A DNA stretch of 64,000 nt from Burkholderiales bacterium (lineage in GTDB: Bacteria; Pseudomonadota; Gammaproteobacteria; Burkholderiales; Burkholderiaceae_C): NCBI GenBank assembly GCA_028868995.1, contig JAGWTH010000004.1, positions 1 to 64,000 on the forward strand, read 5' to 3'. The notes beneath the pieces are model-generated. The model was not told where the DNA came from, did not search any database, and saw nothing but the letters and a program-made list of their open reading frames with translations. Shown here piece after piece: positions 15,886 through 24,215 of the stretch. Position numbers and translations under genes: made by a program. Position 1 is the stretch's first letter. Each line of letters starts with the position of its first letter.

Positions 15886-17905
15886 TGCGCTGGCTCCGAG
15901 ACAGCCCCTGCACGGGAAGGAAGCCAAGACGCACCGCGATCTCGTCCATCATTCTCGCGACATGACCGACCCCCGCGAGCTGAACGACGCTGGCGAATCC
16001 CGAAGCTCGCATCGTGTTCTCGATCTGGTGCCTCATGGCAGCATCGATGAGATCAGAGGACGCCCCCAGCAGGCGCAACTCGTTGGGCATGAAGTGTCGA
16101 AAGACATCCCCATTAACCAAGATCCCCTCGGGCAGGTTGTGCAAGATGTCTGCGGTGCCGACGTCTTCGATTCCCTGCGTTGTGATCCTGAAGAACAGAG
16201 GGACCGGATCGTTGCGCTCGATGGCAGTGCATCGTTTGAAAACCGGATGAGCGGCAGGCCAGCCGAGCTTCTTCAGACGTGCCACGAGCGCTCTCAGGTG
16301 AGACCTCCAGAGGCTGATCTGCTCCTGCAAGACACGCGGCAAGGGAATGGGAGTGAAGCCGCCCAACGGACCCACGCGCTTGTCCAGCAAAGTCGCAAAC
16401 TTCACGCCGACCTGGTAGACATCAGCCGTGAAGGCAAATTTGTTGGCCCTGCGGGCACAGGTGAACAGCGCGGTGCGCTCGGCGCTGACAATTGCGTATG
16501 CGTTGTGATGCTCGAGGAGGCCCGCCTGCGTGTACCGCTTGCCGACAGCCTTCTCGGAAAGGCTCTCGCGGTGAGCGGCATCGATGCGCTGCACGGTCGC
16601 GGCTGTGGGCGTCACCATGGATCCCACTGCCATTCCGGTGCACTCGGCGTTCTCTACCGGCAGCCCCCACCCCCAGTGCCGAAAGAGCTTGGTCGCCGCC
16701 GCCCAGATTTCACTTCGACCAACAGTGGTGTAGCTGGGCTTGGAAGTGCCGATCAGCCTGAAGTCGGCCACGGTATAGGCAGCTAACGTCCTGTCGATGT
16801 CGGCCAGGAGAGCAGCCTTGCCGCGCGATTCCAGAAGACGCGCAATCGATGGCGCGACCTGGGCGTCCGTGGACAAGCCCGGCACGGGATCACGGCTGCT
16901 GATGTCTTTGTCAACCAGGAGATCCCGCACGCAGCGCGCCGTCGGGTTCAGTGCGACGAGCTTGCACGCCTGAGTCGCGAGCAGTTGCGGATAAGGGCGC
17001 GTGAGGATCAGGCTGGCGGGCACGTGGCCGGGCTTGGCCTTAGCCAGTTGGGGAAACACAGGGGTGAGGTCGAGCTTGATCAGCCCCCCCGGCACATCTT
17101 GGACACCGATCCACTCGCCCCGCACGCAATGCTCGAAGGGCAAGTCGAGGGCCACATCGAAGGCCACGCCCTGGAAGAACGCGCAAGCCACGGCGACTGC
17201 CTGCGGATTACCCGCTTCGACCTGATCGACCAGGCAAAGCATCGCAGCAGTCAACTCGGCCTCGGTCATCTGCCGCAGACCTCCAGCCGCGGTTCGGGCC
17301 GCCTCGTAGCGAGGGGTCAGTTGGCCAGCCAGCGAGACCAGGATGCGCGTGGCGATCAGAAGCTCTTCCTTGCCGCCGGGCGCCTGGGCAGCCACAGCGC
17401 AAAGGGAGACTTCGGAAATCAGACGGTCGGCATACGCGTATGCGCCAGCCCCACAATCGCCGGAGGCGAGGAAGTCCCCGCATTGCTTTGCAACCCCCGG
17501 CCGGAACACCTCCTCCAGCACGAAGCAGCGGGAAAGTTCGGCTCCGGCGGCCAGCAGCACAGGCGTCGGGGACGTCGGACTCAGTCTCGCCAGCATGTCC
17601 CAGACTCGGTATTTCGTCCTCAGCCCCGCCATGAGGAGCTGATGCACGGCGCTATCGTCTTGCGGCAATTCTGCCGCTGCGGCATTCAGGTCCTCGATGA
17701 AGGCCGTCAAGGTGGCAGCAGGCGTACCGATCCGCGAGGTGACAGCGTTCAGGGCCTGTACGGCGCCGTGCACAGCGTTACCGAGAACGGGGTGATCTGC
17801 CGGAGCGGGGGCGAGCGCGCACAAGCGGATGACTGCCGCGGCCGGCTTCGACATACCACTCAAGTCCACATTGATCAGTCGAGGTGGAGCGACAAGTTCA
17901 GGCAT
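15875..17905 (-). CDS. First gene of recombinase operon, 676-aa recombinase-like partner
   Basis: ATG 17905 (MPELVAPPRLINVDLSG) is preceded by GGAG at 6-7 bases. A longer reading would need a TTG start. The protein is large and soluble. Near the C-terminus (about 603-630) it reads RHFMPNELRLLGASSDLIDAAMRH, which resembles the RHxxxTxL...GHxxx part of tyrosine recombinases. I find no convincing nucleophile tyrosine after it and no clear first Arg, so the site is probably degenerate. It overlaps the active recombinase gene by 11 bases. A structural or DNA-binding partner in a multi-recombinase complex is the most likely role. Confidence 0.55.
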   Translation of the reverse strand: MPELVAPPRLINVDLSGMSKPAAAVIRLCALAPAPADHPVLGNAVHGAVQALNAVTSRIGTPAATLTAFIEDLNAAAAELPQDDSAVHQLLMAGLRTKYRVWDMLARLSPTSPTPVLLAAGAELSRCFVLEEVFRPGVAKQCGDFLASGDCGAGAYAYADRLISEVSLCAVAAQAPGGKEELLIATRILVSLAGQLTPRYEAARTAAGGLRQMTEAELTAAMLCLVDQVEAGNPQAVAVACAFFQGVAFDVALDLPFEHCVRGEWIGVQDVPGGLIKLDLTPVFPQLAKAKPGHVPASLILTRPYPQLLATQACKLVALNPTARCVRDLLVDKDISSRDPVPGLSTDAQVAPSIARLLESRGKAALLADIDRTLAAYTVADFRLIGTSKPSYTTVGRSEIWAAATKLFRHWGWGLPVENAECTGMAVGSMVTPTAATVQRIDAAHRESLSEKAVGKRYTQAGLLEHHNAYAIVSAERTALFTCARRANKFAFTADVYQVGVKFATLLDKRVGPLGGFTPIPLPRVLQEQISLWRSHLRALVARLKKLGWPAAHPVFKRCTAIERNDPVPLFFRITTQGIEDVGTADILHNLPEGILVNGDVFRHFMPNELRLLGASSDLIDAAMRHQIENTMRASGFASVVQLAGVGHVARMMDEIAVRLGFLPVQGLSRSQRNEV

Positions 17906-18018
17906 AGGAATCTCCAGGCGCACGATGGCCGCGTGCGGCAAGAACACGAAAAGGGCATAGGGGCGCCACCCTGGGCCAGTCAGGGCGACAACGGAGCGCG
18001 CAGCCAACAGGGCTGCTG

Positions 18019-18030
18019 CTCCCTAGGGAG
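18019..18030. promoter_or_regulatory. Perfect 12-bp palindrome upstream of recombinase operon
   Basis: CTCCCTAGGGAG is fully symmetric and lies 114 bases before the first ATG of the operon. This is a good position for a dimeric repressor site or a recombinase arm site. No regulator gene is adjacent. Confidence 0.35.
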
Positions 18031-18130
18031 ATTCCTGGCGAGGCAATGCCCCCACAGGTGGATCGACACGCACGCGTGCCGATCAGGCCTTACCGCCAAC
18101 AGCGGTTTGCTTGGTCCCGCATGCGGGGAA

Positions 18131-18152
18131 TCAGGTGATGGCGCCTACCTGA
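18131..18152. promoter_or_regulatory. TCAGGT-N10-ACCTGA inverted repeat
   Basis: Six-base arms are separated by ten bases in the recombinase operon upstream region. The symmetry suggests a protein-binding site, but short arms of this size are expected by chance in some places. Confidence 0.25.
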
Positions 18153-18279
18153 CCAAGCGAGTTGATTGACATCACGGGTTAGATGACCGGATGTCGGGTT
18201 GTCCGGGTTGCACTGTAAGAAGAGGCCGATAGTCACGCAAGCGATCAGGGCCTGTCTTGCCCGGACGCTTCGCTTTTGG

Positions 18280-18344
18280 CGCGGCCGCGTGACAGCCGAG
18301 CGGATTCGTGTGCATCATCCGGCGCCAGATGTCACGCGGCCGCG
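18280..18344. repeat. Perfect 15-bp inverted repeat with 35-base spacer
   Basis: CGCGGCCGCGTGACA (18280-18294) is exactly reversed as TGTCACGCGGCCGCG (18330-18344). Each arm itself contains the palindrome GCGGCCGC. It lies about 375 bases upstream of the recombinase operon start. Possible roles are recombinase binding arms, an island end, or a terminator hairpin. The sequence alone does not decide. Confidence 0.7.
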
Positions 18345-18560
18345 GCCCATCATCTTCAATAAAAACAACGACTTGCGACGAACGGCAACTTTAGGATTGC
18401 TGTTGGCTAAAGCGGATGTACATCAATTTTTCTGGGCCTCCGAAGCCGCAGTCCGCAGGCGCCGCATCTGTTGTCCTGCGGTATGCTCGGCGCGCCTCCC
18501 GCACCCATGGATTCCGCGCCCTGGCCGATGCCCTGAACGTTCGCCTGGCACGACAGACGT

Positions 18561-19172
18561 ATGCACTCCTTCTTTCCGGCTCTTGGCATCGCCCTGGCGA
18601 ACAACGTCGACAATCTCGGGGCGAGAATCGCCTACAGCCTCGGCGGGATCAAGATCAGCCTTCCCGTCAATCTCTGGGTGGCGGCCATCACGTTCGTCAT
18701 CTCCCTGCTGGCTGCATTCCTGGGCGCCGAGTTGACGCAGGCCCTGGGCAGGTCGTTCTCCTCGTGGACCGCCATGGCGCTGCTGGTCGCCCTGGGCGCA
18801 TGGATGATCGTCCAGCCTCGCCTGAGCGCCCGCCGCGGTACCGACGATGCCCGCGAAGAGCGCGGCACCGTCCTGGGCATCTTCCTGCGTCCGGAGACGG
18901 CGGACCGCGACGACTCCAAGCACATCGACCTGAAGGAAGCCACGCTCCTCGGGATCGCCTTGTCGATCAACAATGTGGGCGGGGGGATGAGCGCCGGGAT
19001 GCTGGGACTGGATCCGTTCCTGATCGGGGCCTTGTCCGCCGCGCTCAGCTTCCTTGCCCTGTGGGCGGGAAATTACGTGGCGGAGCTCTTCGCCCGAGGC
19101 AAAGGCGACCGCAGGATGACCACGATCGCTGGCATCCTGCTGATCGCGCTCGGGCTTCACCAGGTCTTCTAA
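18561..19172 (+). CDS. MntP/YtaF-like membrane exporter
   Basis: The 203-aa protein has about six membrane segments in two repeats. Each repeat opens with a conserved Asn-rich motif: ALGIALANNVDNLGARIAYSL near the N-terminus and GIALSINNVGGGMSAGMLGL after residue 130. This matches the MntP/YtaF family of manganese-efflux-type proteins. A charged loop (RRGTDDAREERG) separates the halves. No ribosome-binding site is obvious, and I could not match the upstream region to the manganese riboswitch. It is convergent with the transketolase operon. Confidence 0.7.
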   Translation: MHSFFPALGIALANNVDNLGARIAYSLGGIKISLPVNLWVAAITFVISLLAAFLGAELTQALGRSFSSWTAMALLVALGAWMIVQPRLSARRGTDDAREERGTVLGIFLRPETADRDDSKHIDLKEATLLGIALSINNVGGGMSAGMLGLDPFLIGALSAALSFLALWAGNYVAELFARGKGDRRMTTIAGILLIALGLHQVF

Positions 19173-19248
19173 GGTTTAAGGGTCCCCTGGCCCACGAAAA
19201 CTTCTTTCCTGCAGGGTTCCAGGGTTGACGCACCAGACTGCAGCCGGC

Positions 19249-21219
19249 TCAGTCCAGCAGCCGCCTGGCCTCGGCAACCACTCCCGCCGCCGTGATCCCG
19301 AAACGCTCGTAGAGCGCCTCGGCCGGCCCCGATGCGCCGAACCCGAGCATGCCCACGAACCCGCCCCGGTCGCCGAGGTAGCGGTCCCAGCCGAAACGCA
19401 CCGCCGCTTCGACAGCCACGCGCACCGGATTGGCGCCGAGAACGGCCGCACGGTACGCCGGCTCCTGTTCATCGAAGCGCTCGCAGCAAGGCATGGACAC
19501 CACCGCGGTGGGGACGCCATCCGCCTGCAACCGCTCGCGCGCCTGAAGTGCGATGCGCACTTCGGAGCCGGTCGCCAGCAGCGTGACCGCGCGCGGGCCG
19601 CCCTCCGCTTCCGCGAGCACGTATGCACCCCGGCGAGAGAGGTTCTCGTCCCGATGCCCGCGCCTGACCAGGGGCAGCGCCTGGCGTGCGAACACCAGCG
19701 ACACCGGTCCTTGCCGATGCTCCAGCGCGATCTCCCAGCACTCGGTGGCTTCGACCGCGTCGGCGGGACGCAGCACCAGCATGTTGGGCATAGCGCGCAG
19801 CGACGCCAGGATCTCGACCGGCTGGTGCGTCGGGCCGTTCTTGCCGACGCCAATCGAGTCGTGGCTGAATACGAACTTCACGGGGAGCCGCATGAGGGCG
19901 GCCATCCGCATCGCGGGCCGCTCGTAGTCGGAGAAAGCGAGATAGGTCACCGCCAGCGGCAACACGCCGCCGTGAGCCGCCATGCCGTTGGCCATCGCGC
20001 CCATCACGTGCTCGCGCACACCGCAGTGCAAGTAGGCGCCACCTCGATGCGTGGCGGTGAACGCCTGAAGCCGCCGCTTGTGGCTGGTGGGCGCTTCCAG
20101 GTCGGCGCAACCCACCATGCGTTCCGGCAAAACGTCGGTGAGCAGATCGTTGATCTCGGCCGAGACCGTGATGCCGCCCGGCACGTCCTGGCGTTCCTGC
20201 GCCTGGCGCTTATAGGCCAGCAGAACGTCGCGCCAGCCGGGAGGCAATTCGCCCGCGAGCACCCGATCGAACTCCGCACGCTCGGCTTCGGGGAGTGCGG
20301 CGCGGCGCTCCTGCCAACGCGCATGCGCCTCGGCGCCCCGCTGGCCGGCCGCGCGCCATTCGCAAAGCACGGGCGCTGGGACCTCAAAGGGCGCATACGG
20401 CCAGTCGAGTTCGCGGCGCGCGATCTCCGCGTCCTCGGGAAAGAGGCGGCCGCTGTGTCCGCCCCGCTGCCCCTGTAGGCGCGCGATGCCGCGCGCGATC
20501 ACGGTGCGGCAGGCGACCAGCGACGGCCGCGGGTCGCGCCGCGCCGCGTCCAGCGCGGCCGAGACAGCCTCGAGATCATGTCCGTCGACCTGCACGACGT
20601 GCCACTGCGCCACGCGGAAGCGTTCGGCCACGTCCTCGCTGATCGAGAGCGACGTGCTGCCGTCGTCGGTGATGCGGTTGTCGTCCCACAGCAGCACCAG
20701 CTTGCCGAGCTGCAGGTGGCCGGCCAGCGAGATCATCTCCTGGCCCACGCCTTCCTGCAGGCAGCCGTCGCCGACGAATGCATAGGTGAAGTGGTCCACC
20801 AGGCCGCCGCCGAAGCGGGCGTTCAGGTAGGCCTCGGCCACCGCCATGCCGAAGGCGTTCGCGATGCCCTGGCCCAGTGGGCCGGTGGTTACCTCGACGC
20901 CATGCGCCGGCGCGATCTCGGGGTGCCCTTCGCAGCGCGAGCCCAGCTCGCGGAAGCTCTTGATCTGTTCGATCCCGATGCGCTCATAGCCGGTGAGGTG
21001 CAGCAGCGCATAGAGCAGCATGGACCCGTGCCCGTTGGAGAGCACGACACGATCGCGATCCGGCCAAGTGGGGTCGCTGGCGAGGAACTTGAGATGGCGC
21101 GTGTAGAGTGCCGTCGCGATCTCTGCCATCCCCAGCGGCACGCCCTGGTGCCCCTCGGTGGCCCGCACGATGGCGTCGATGGCAAGGAAACGGATGGCGT
21201 TGGCGAGCTGGGAGGTCAT
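19249..21219 (-). CDS. Transketolase, full-length
   Basis: The 656-aa thiamine-diphosphate enzyme transfers two-carbon ketol units between sugars. It has the N-terminal VVLSNGHGSMLLYALLHLTGY, GPLGQGIANAFGMA and the ThDP-binding GDGCLQEGVGQE...DDNRITDDG stretch. The central domain has HCGVREHVMGAMANGM (catalytic Glu) and FSHDSIGVGKNGPTHQPVE, and the C-terminal domain has LLATGSEVRIAL. ATG 21219 is used because the longer reading begins with TTG. It is the last gene of a catabolic operon that also contains a split transketolase, so it is probably pathway-specific rather than the housekeeping copy. Confidence 0.93.
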   Translation of the reverse strand: MTSQLANAIRFLAIDAIVRATEGHQGVPLGMAEIATALYTRHLKFLASDPTWPDRDRVVLSNGHGSMLLYALLHLTGYERIGIEQIKSFRELGSRCEGHPEIAPAHGVEVTTGPLGQGIANAFGMAVAEAYLNARFGGGLVDHFTYAFVGDGCLQEGVGQEMISLAGHLQLGKLVLLWDDNRITDDGSTSLSISEDVAERFRVAQWHVVQVDGHDLEAVSAALDAARRDPRPSLVACRTVIARGIARLQGQRGGHSGRLFPEDAEIARRELDWPYAPFEVPAPVLCEWRAAGQRGAEAHARWQERRAALPEAERAEFDRVLAGELPPGWRDVLLAYKRQAQERQDVPGGITVSAEINDLLTDVLPERMVGCADLEAPTSHKRRLQAFTATHRGGAYLHCGVREHVMGAMANGMAAHGGVLPLAVTYLAFSDYERPAMRMAALMRLPVKFVFSHDSIGVGKNGPTHQPVEILASLRAMPNMLVLRPADAVEATECWEIALEHRQGPVSLVFARQALPLVRRGHRDENLSRRGAYVLAEAEGGPRAVTLLATGSEVRIALQARERLQADGVPTAVVSMPCCERFDEQEPAYRAAVLGANPVRVAVEAAVRFGWDRYLGDRGGFVGMLGFGASGPAEALYERFGITAAGVVAEARRLLD

Positions 21220-21307
21220 GGATCTCGAGGTGCGCAAATGCGTCCCGCGCCGCCTGGCACACTGCCGGGCGGCGGGACAGACACGAAGGCTGATGAAGGG
21301 AAGCGCG

Positions 21308-22339
21308 TCAGGCCAGCGCGCCGGAGTTTTGCTCCAGCAGCTTCCAGGCCTCGTCGCCGAATTTGCCCCGCCAGTCCTTGTAGAAGCTCGTCTTGGCCAA
21401 GGCAGCCTTGAAGGCCTTCTTGTCCACGTCGGCGAATTGCAGGCCCTTGCCTTGCAGGTCCGCGCGAAGCGATTTGCTCAGTGCCGCGGTGTCAGCGCGC
21501 TCATCGTTCGCGGATCGGTCGAATTCGCGGTAGACGATGGCTTGGACATCCTTCGGCAGGCGTTCGACCGCCTTGCGGTTGCCGAGGATCCAGTAGGCGT
21601 CCCAGACATGATTGGTGAGGCTGCAGTACTTCTGCACTTCGTACAAGCGCGCGGTGGCGATGATGGCCAGAGGATTCTCCTGCCCTTCGACCAGCTTGGT
21701 CTGCAGCGCCGAATAGACCTCGTTGAAGTTGATCGGGGTCGGGCTGGCGCCCAGCGCGGTGAAGAGGCTCGAGAGCATCGGCGCCGCGGGAACCCGCAGC
21801 TTGACGCCGCGCAGGTCCTCCGGACTGTTGATCGGCTTCGTCGACATCGTCACCTGCCGGAACCCGTTGTCCCAGGGCTTGGACATCGTGAGCAGGCCCA
21901 CCTTCTCGACTTGCGCGCGCACGTAGTTGCCCAGAGCGCCGTCCATGGCGCGCCAGACATGGTCGTAATCGTCGAAGGCGAAGCCCGTGTTGACAATGCC
22001 GGCCGCTGGCACCAGCGTGGAGAGTACAGAGCTTGCCTGGTTGAAGAACTCGACGCCGCCATTGCGCACCTGCGACATGAGGTCGGTGTCCGAGCCGAGC
22101 TGGTTGGCCGGAAAGAGGCGGATGTCCAACCTTCCGTTGGTCGCCGCCTTGATGCGGTCGATGGCCTCCTGGGCGCGCTTGTTCACCGGATGGCTCGGAT
22201 CCTGCCCGGTCGCCAGCTTGTAGGTGAATTCGGCCGCGCTGGCGCGCCGCGGCAGGATCGTGAACAGGGGAAGCGCCGCGGCGCCGGTGAGGACGTGCCG
22301 ACGCGAAATGCGGGGCAAAAGGCTTTTTTCCTGGGTCAT
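21308..22339 (-). CDS. TRAP transporter substrate-binding protein (DctP family)
   Basis: The 343-aa exported protein carries a Tat-type signal (ISRRHVLTGAAALPLFTIL). The mature region EFTYKLATGQDPSHPVNK leads into GGVEFFNQASSVLSTLVPA, typical of DctP/TeaA-type organic-acid binders. The conserved Arg in LRGVKLRVPAAPM would contact a carboxylate group. The partner permease is the first gene of the same operon. The gap to the transketolase gene downstream is 88 bases. Confidence 0.9.
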   Translation of the reverse strand: MTQEKSLLPRISRRHVLTGAAALPLFTILPRRASAAEFTYKLATGQDPSHPVNKRAQEAIDRIKAATNGRLDIRLFPANQLGSDTDLMSQVRNGGVEFFNQASSVLSTLVPAAGIVNTGFAFDDYDHVWRAMDGALGNYVRAQVEKVGLLTMSKPWDNGFRQVTMSTKPINSPEDLRGVKLRVPAAPMLSSLFTALGASPTPINFNEVYSALQTKLVEGQENPLAIIATARLYEVQKYCSLTNHVWDAYWILGNRKAVERLPKDVQAIVYREFDRSANDERADTAALSKSLRADLQGKGLQFADVDKKAFKAALAKTSFYKDWRGKFGDEAWKLLEQNSGALA

Positions 22340-22413
22340 CGCTTGTCTCCGATGCGGGTGGTGAAGGAAGGTTTGCGCCGGATGCGCCGGCGCGCGTGTT
22401 GCTCTGTACGGGG

Positions 22414-23163
22414 TCAGTGGATCAACATTCCGCCGTTCACGTCAAGCGTCACGCCGGTGCAGTACTTGGCGAGCGGACTGGCGAGGAAGACGACACAACC
22501 CGCGACGTCGGCGGGTTCGCCGATGCGATTGAGGGGGATCTGCTCCAGGATGCCCTTCATGCGATCGTCCGGGATCAAGCCCTTGTTGATGTCGGTGGCG
22601 ATCAGGCCCGGCGTCACGCAGTTCACTCGAATTCCGTCGACGCCGAATTCGCGCGCCATCGCGCGGGCCAGGCCCAGCACGCCAGCCTTGGCCGCGGAGT
22701 AGTGGGGGCCGCCCAGGATGCCGCCGCCGCGCTGCGCCGACACCGAGGAGATGCAAACGATCGCGCCGCCCTTGGCCCTCTGCATGGCAGGGATCACCGC
22801 CTGCGACATATGCAGCGTGCCGCGCAGGCTGACGTCCAGTACCGCGTCGTAGTCCCGGTCCGTGATGTCGGCCGTCTTGCGCGGCTGCGTGATGCCGGCG
22901 TTGTTCACGAGGATGTCGATGCGGCCGCACTGCTGCATAACCGAGGCCGCGGCTCGTTCGCACGAAGCCTTGTCGGTGACGTCGGCCACGATACCGATGT
23001 GCTGGGGCCCAAGACGTGCGGCGGCAGCTGCCGGCTCCGCCCGCTCGAGATCGAGGATCACGACGCGCGCGCCCTGCGCGGCCATCATGCGGGCCGTGGC
23101 GAAACCCAGGCCGTTGAGGCCGGCGCCGCCGGTGATCATGGCCACTTTGTCTGCGAGAAGCAT
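22414..23163 (-). CDS. Short-chain dehydrogenase/reductase
   Basis: The 249-aa classical SDR has the NAD(P)-binding TGGAGLNGLGFATARMMAA, Asp in ILDLERAEP favouring NAD, NNAGIT, the catalytic Ser in CISSVSAQRGGG, and YSAAKAGVLGLARA with Tyr and Lys. ATG 23163 has GGAG 8 bases upstream. Longer frame sequence upstream is an artefact over the transketolase gene. It probably oxidises a polyol or sugar that feeds the transketolases. The substrate is unknown. Confidence 0.9.
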   Translation of the reverse strand: MLLADKVAMITGGAGLNGLGFATARMMAAQGARVVILDLERAEPAAAAARLGPQHIGIVADVTDKASCERAAASVMQQCGRIDILVNNAGITQPRKTADITDRDYDAVLDVSLRGTLHMSQAVIPAMQRAKGGAIVCISSVSAQRGGGILGGPHYSAAKAGVLGLARAMAREFGVDGIRVNCVTPGLIATDINKGLIPDDRMKGILEQIPLNRIGEPADVAGCVVFLASPLAKYCTGVTLDVNGGMLIH

Positions 23164-23210
23164 GCTCTGTACTCCGTTGATGGAAGGAAGTGCGGGAAGG
23201 AGGAGTGGAC

Positions 23211-24215
23211 TCAGCCGAGCCAGCCCCGGATGCGGGATGCGAGCGCGTCGCGGCTGATGCCGTAGCGCTCGTGCAGCGTTGGCAGCGCGCCCGCATCGAG
23301 GAAAGCGTCGGGCAGGCCCGCGAGCTGGAAGCCGGCCGGCTGCACGCGGTGGCGCAGCAGCGTGGAAGCCACCGCCTCGCCCAGGCCGCCCACCACCGAA
23401 TGGTTTTCGGCGACCACCACCAGCCGGTGGCGGTAGCGCACCGCCTCGACGATCGCCGCTTCGTCCAGCGGCTTGATGGTGGGGCAGTGCAGGACGGCGA
23501 CGCCGATGTTGTCTTCCGCCAGCGCCTGCGCCACCTCGAGCGCGCGCATGGTCATGAAGCCGCTGGCGATCACCAGCACGTCGTTGCCGTCGCGCAGCAG
23601 CTTGGCCTTGCCCAGCTCGAAGCGGTAGTCGTATTCGTCCAGCACCAGCGGCACGTTGCCGCGCAGCAGGCGCATGTAGACCGGGCCCTTGTGCGCGGCG
23701 ATCTGCGGCACGGCCTGCTCGATGTCCAGCGCGTCGCACGGGTCGACGATGGTCAACCCCGGAATGCCGCGCATCATGGCGATGTCCTCGGTGGCCTGGT
23801 GGCTCGGCCCGTAGCCCGTGGTGAGCCCGGGTAAGGCACAGCACATCTTCACGTTGAGGTTCTCTTCGGCGATCACCTGGTGGATGAAGTCGTAGCCGCG
23901 CCGGGTGCCGAAAACGGCGTACGTCGTGGCGAACGGCACGAGGCCCTCCTTCGCCATGCCGCCGGCGGCCGCCATCAGCAACTGCTCCGCCATCCCCATC
24001 TGGTGGAAGCGTTCGGGGAAGGCCTGCGCGAACAGGTGCAAGTCGGTGTACTTGGCCAGGTCGGCGGTGAGGCCGACCACGTCGGGCCGGCTCGCGCCGA
24101 GCTCCACCAGCGCCTTCCCGAAGGGCGCGGCCTTGACGCGCTGCCCTTCGGCCGCGATGGAGGCGATCATCGCCGAGGTGGTCAGGCGCTTCTTCGGGGC
24201 GACGGCGGTGTTCAA
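23211..24215 (-). CDS. Transketolase C-terminal subunit (split enzyme), TTG start
   Basis: The 334-aa pyrimidine-binding plus C-terminal half shows FHQMGMAEQLLMAAAGGMAKEG with the catalytic Glu, LTTGYGPSHQATEDIAMMRG and DVLVIASGFMTMRALEVA. The likely start is TTG at 24215, with AAGGAG 7 bases before it and TTGA overlap with the stop of the N-terminal subunit gene. The first ATG would drop the coupled start. It forms one enzyme with the upstream gene product. Confidence 0.88.
   Translation of the reverse strand: MNTAVAPKKRLTTSAMIASIAAEGQRVKAAPFGKALVELGASRPDVVGLTADLAKYTDLHLFAQAFPERFHQMGMAEQLLMAAAGGMAKEGLVPFATTYAVFGTRRGYDFIHQVIAEENLNVKMCCALPGLTTGYGPSHQATEDIAMMRGIPGLTIVDPCDALDIEQAVPQIAAHKGPVYMRLLRGNVPLVLDEYDYRFELGKAKLLRDGNDVLVIASGFMTMRALEVAQALAEDNIGVAVLHCPTIKPLDEAAIVEAVRYRHRLVVVAENHSVVGGLGEAVASTLLRHRVQPAGFQLAGLPDAFLDAGALPTLHERYGISRDALASRIRGWLG

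Larger units (their letters stand above)
17906..18560. other. 655-base intergenic region with several inverted repeats
   Basis: No gene is supported on either strand. The region should hold the promoter of the minus-strand recombinase operon and of the plus-strand MntP-like gene. It contains a 12-bp palindrome, a TCAGGT/ACCTGA pair, three CGGGTT repeats near 18170-18210 and a perfect 15-bp inverted repeat, listed separately where strong. It is the likely island boundary or recombination site zone. Confidence 0.5.

Noticed and set aside
18300-18560. Manganese (yybP-ykoY) riboswitch before the MntP-like gene
   Set aside because: I looked for the conserved loop sequences and could not match them. 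A covariance-model search would be decisive.
22414-23844. Extended N-terminus for the SDR dehydrogenase
   Set aside because: The extra 227 residues are off-frame sequence of the transketolase subunit. The Rossmann start at 23163 has a proper ribosome-binding site.
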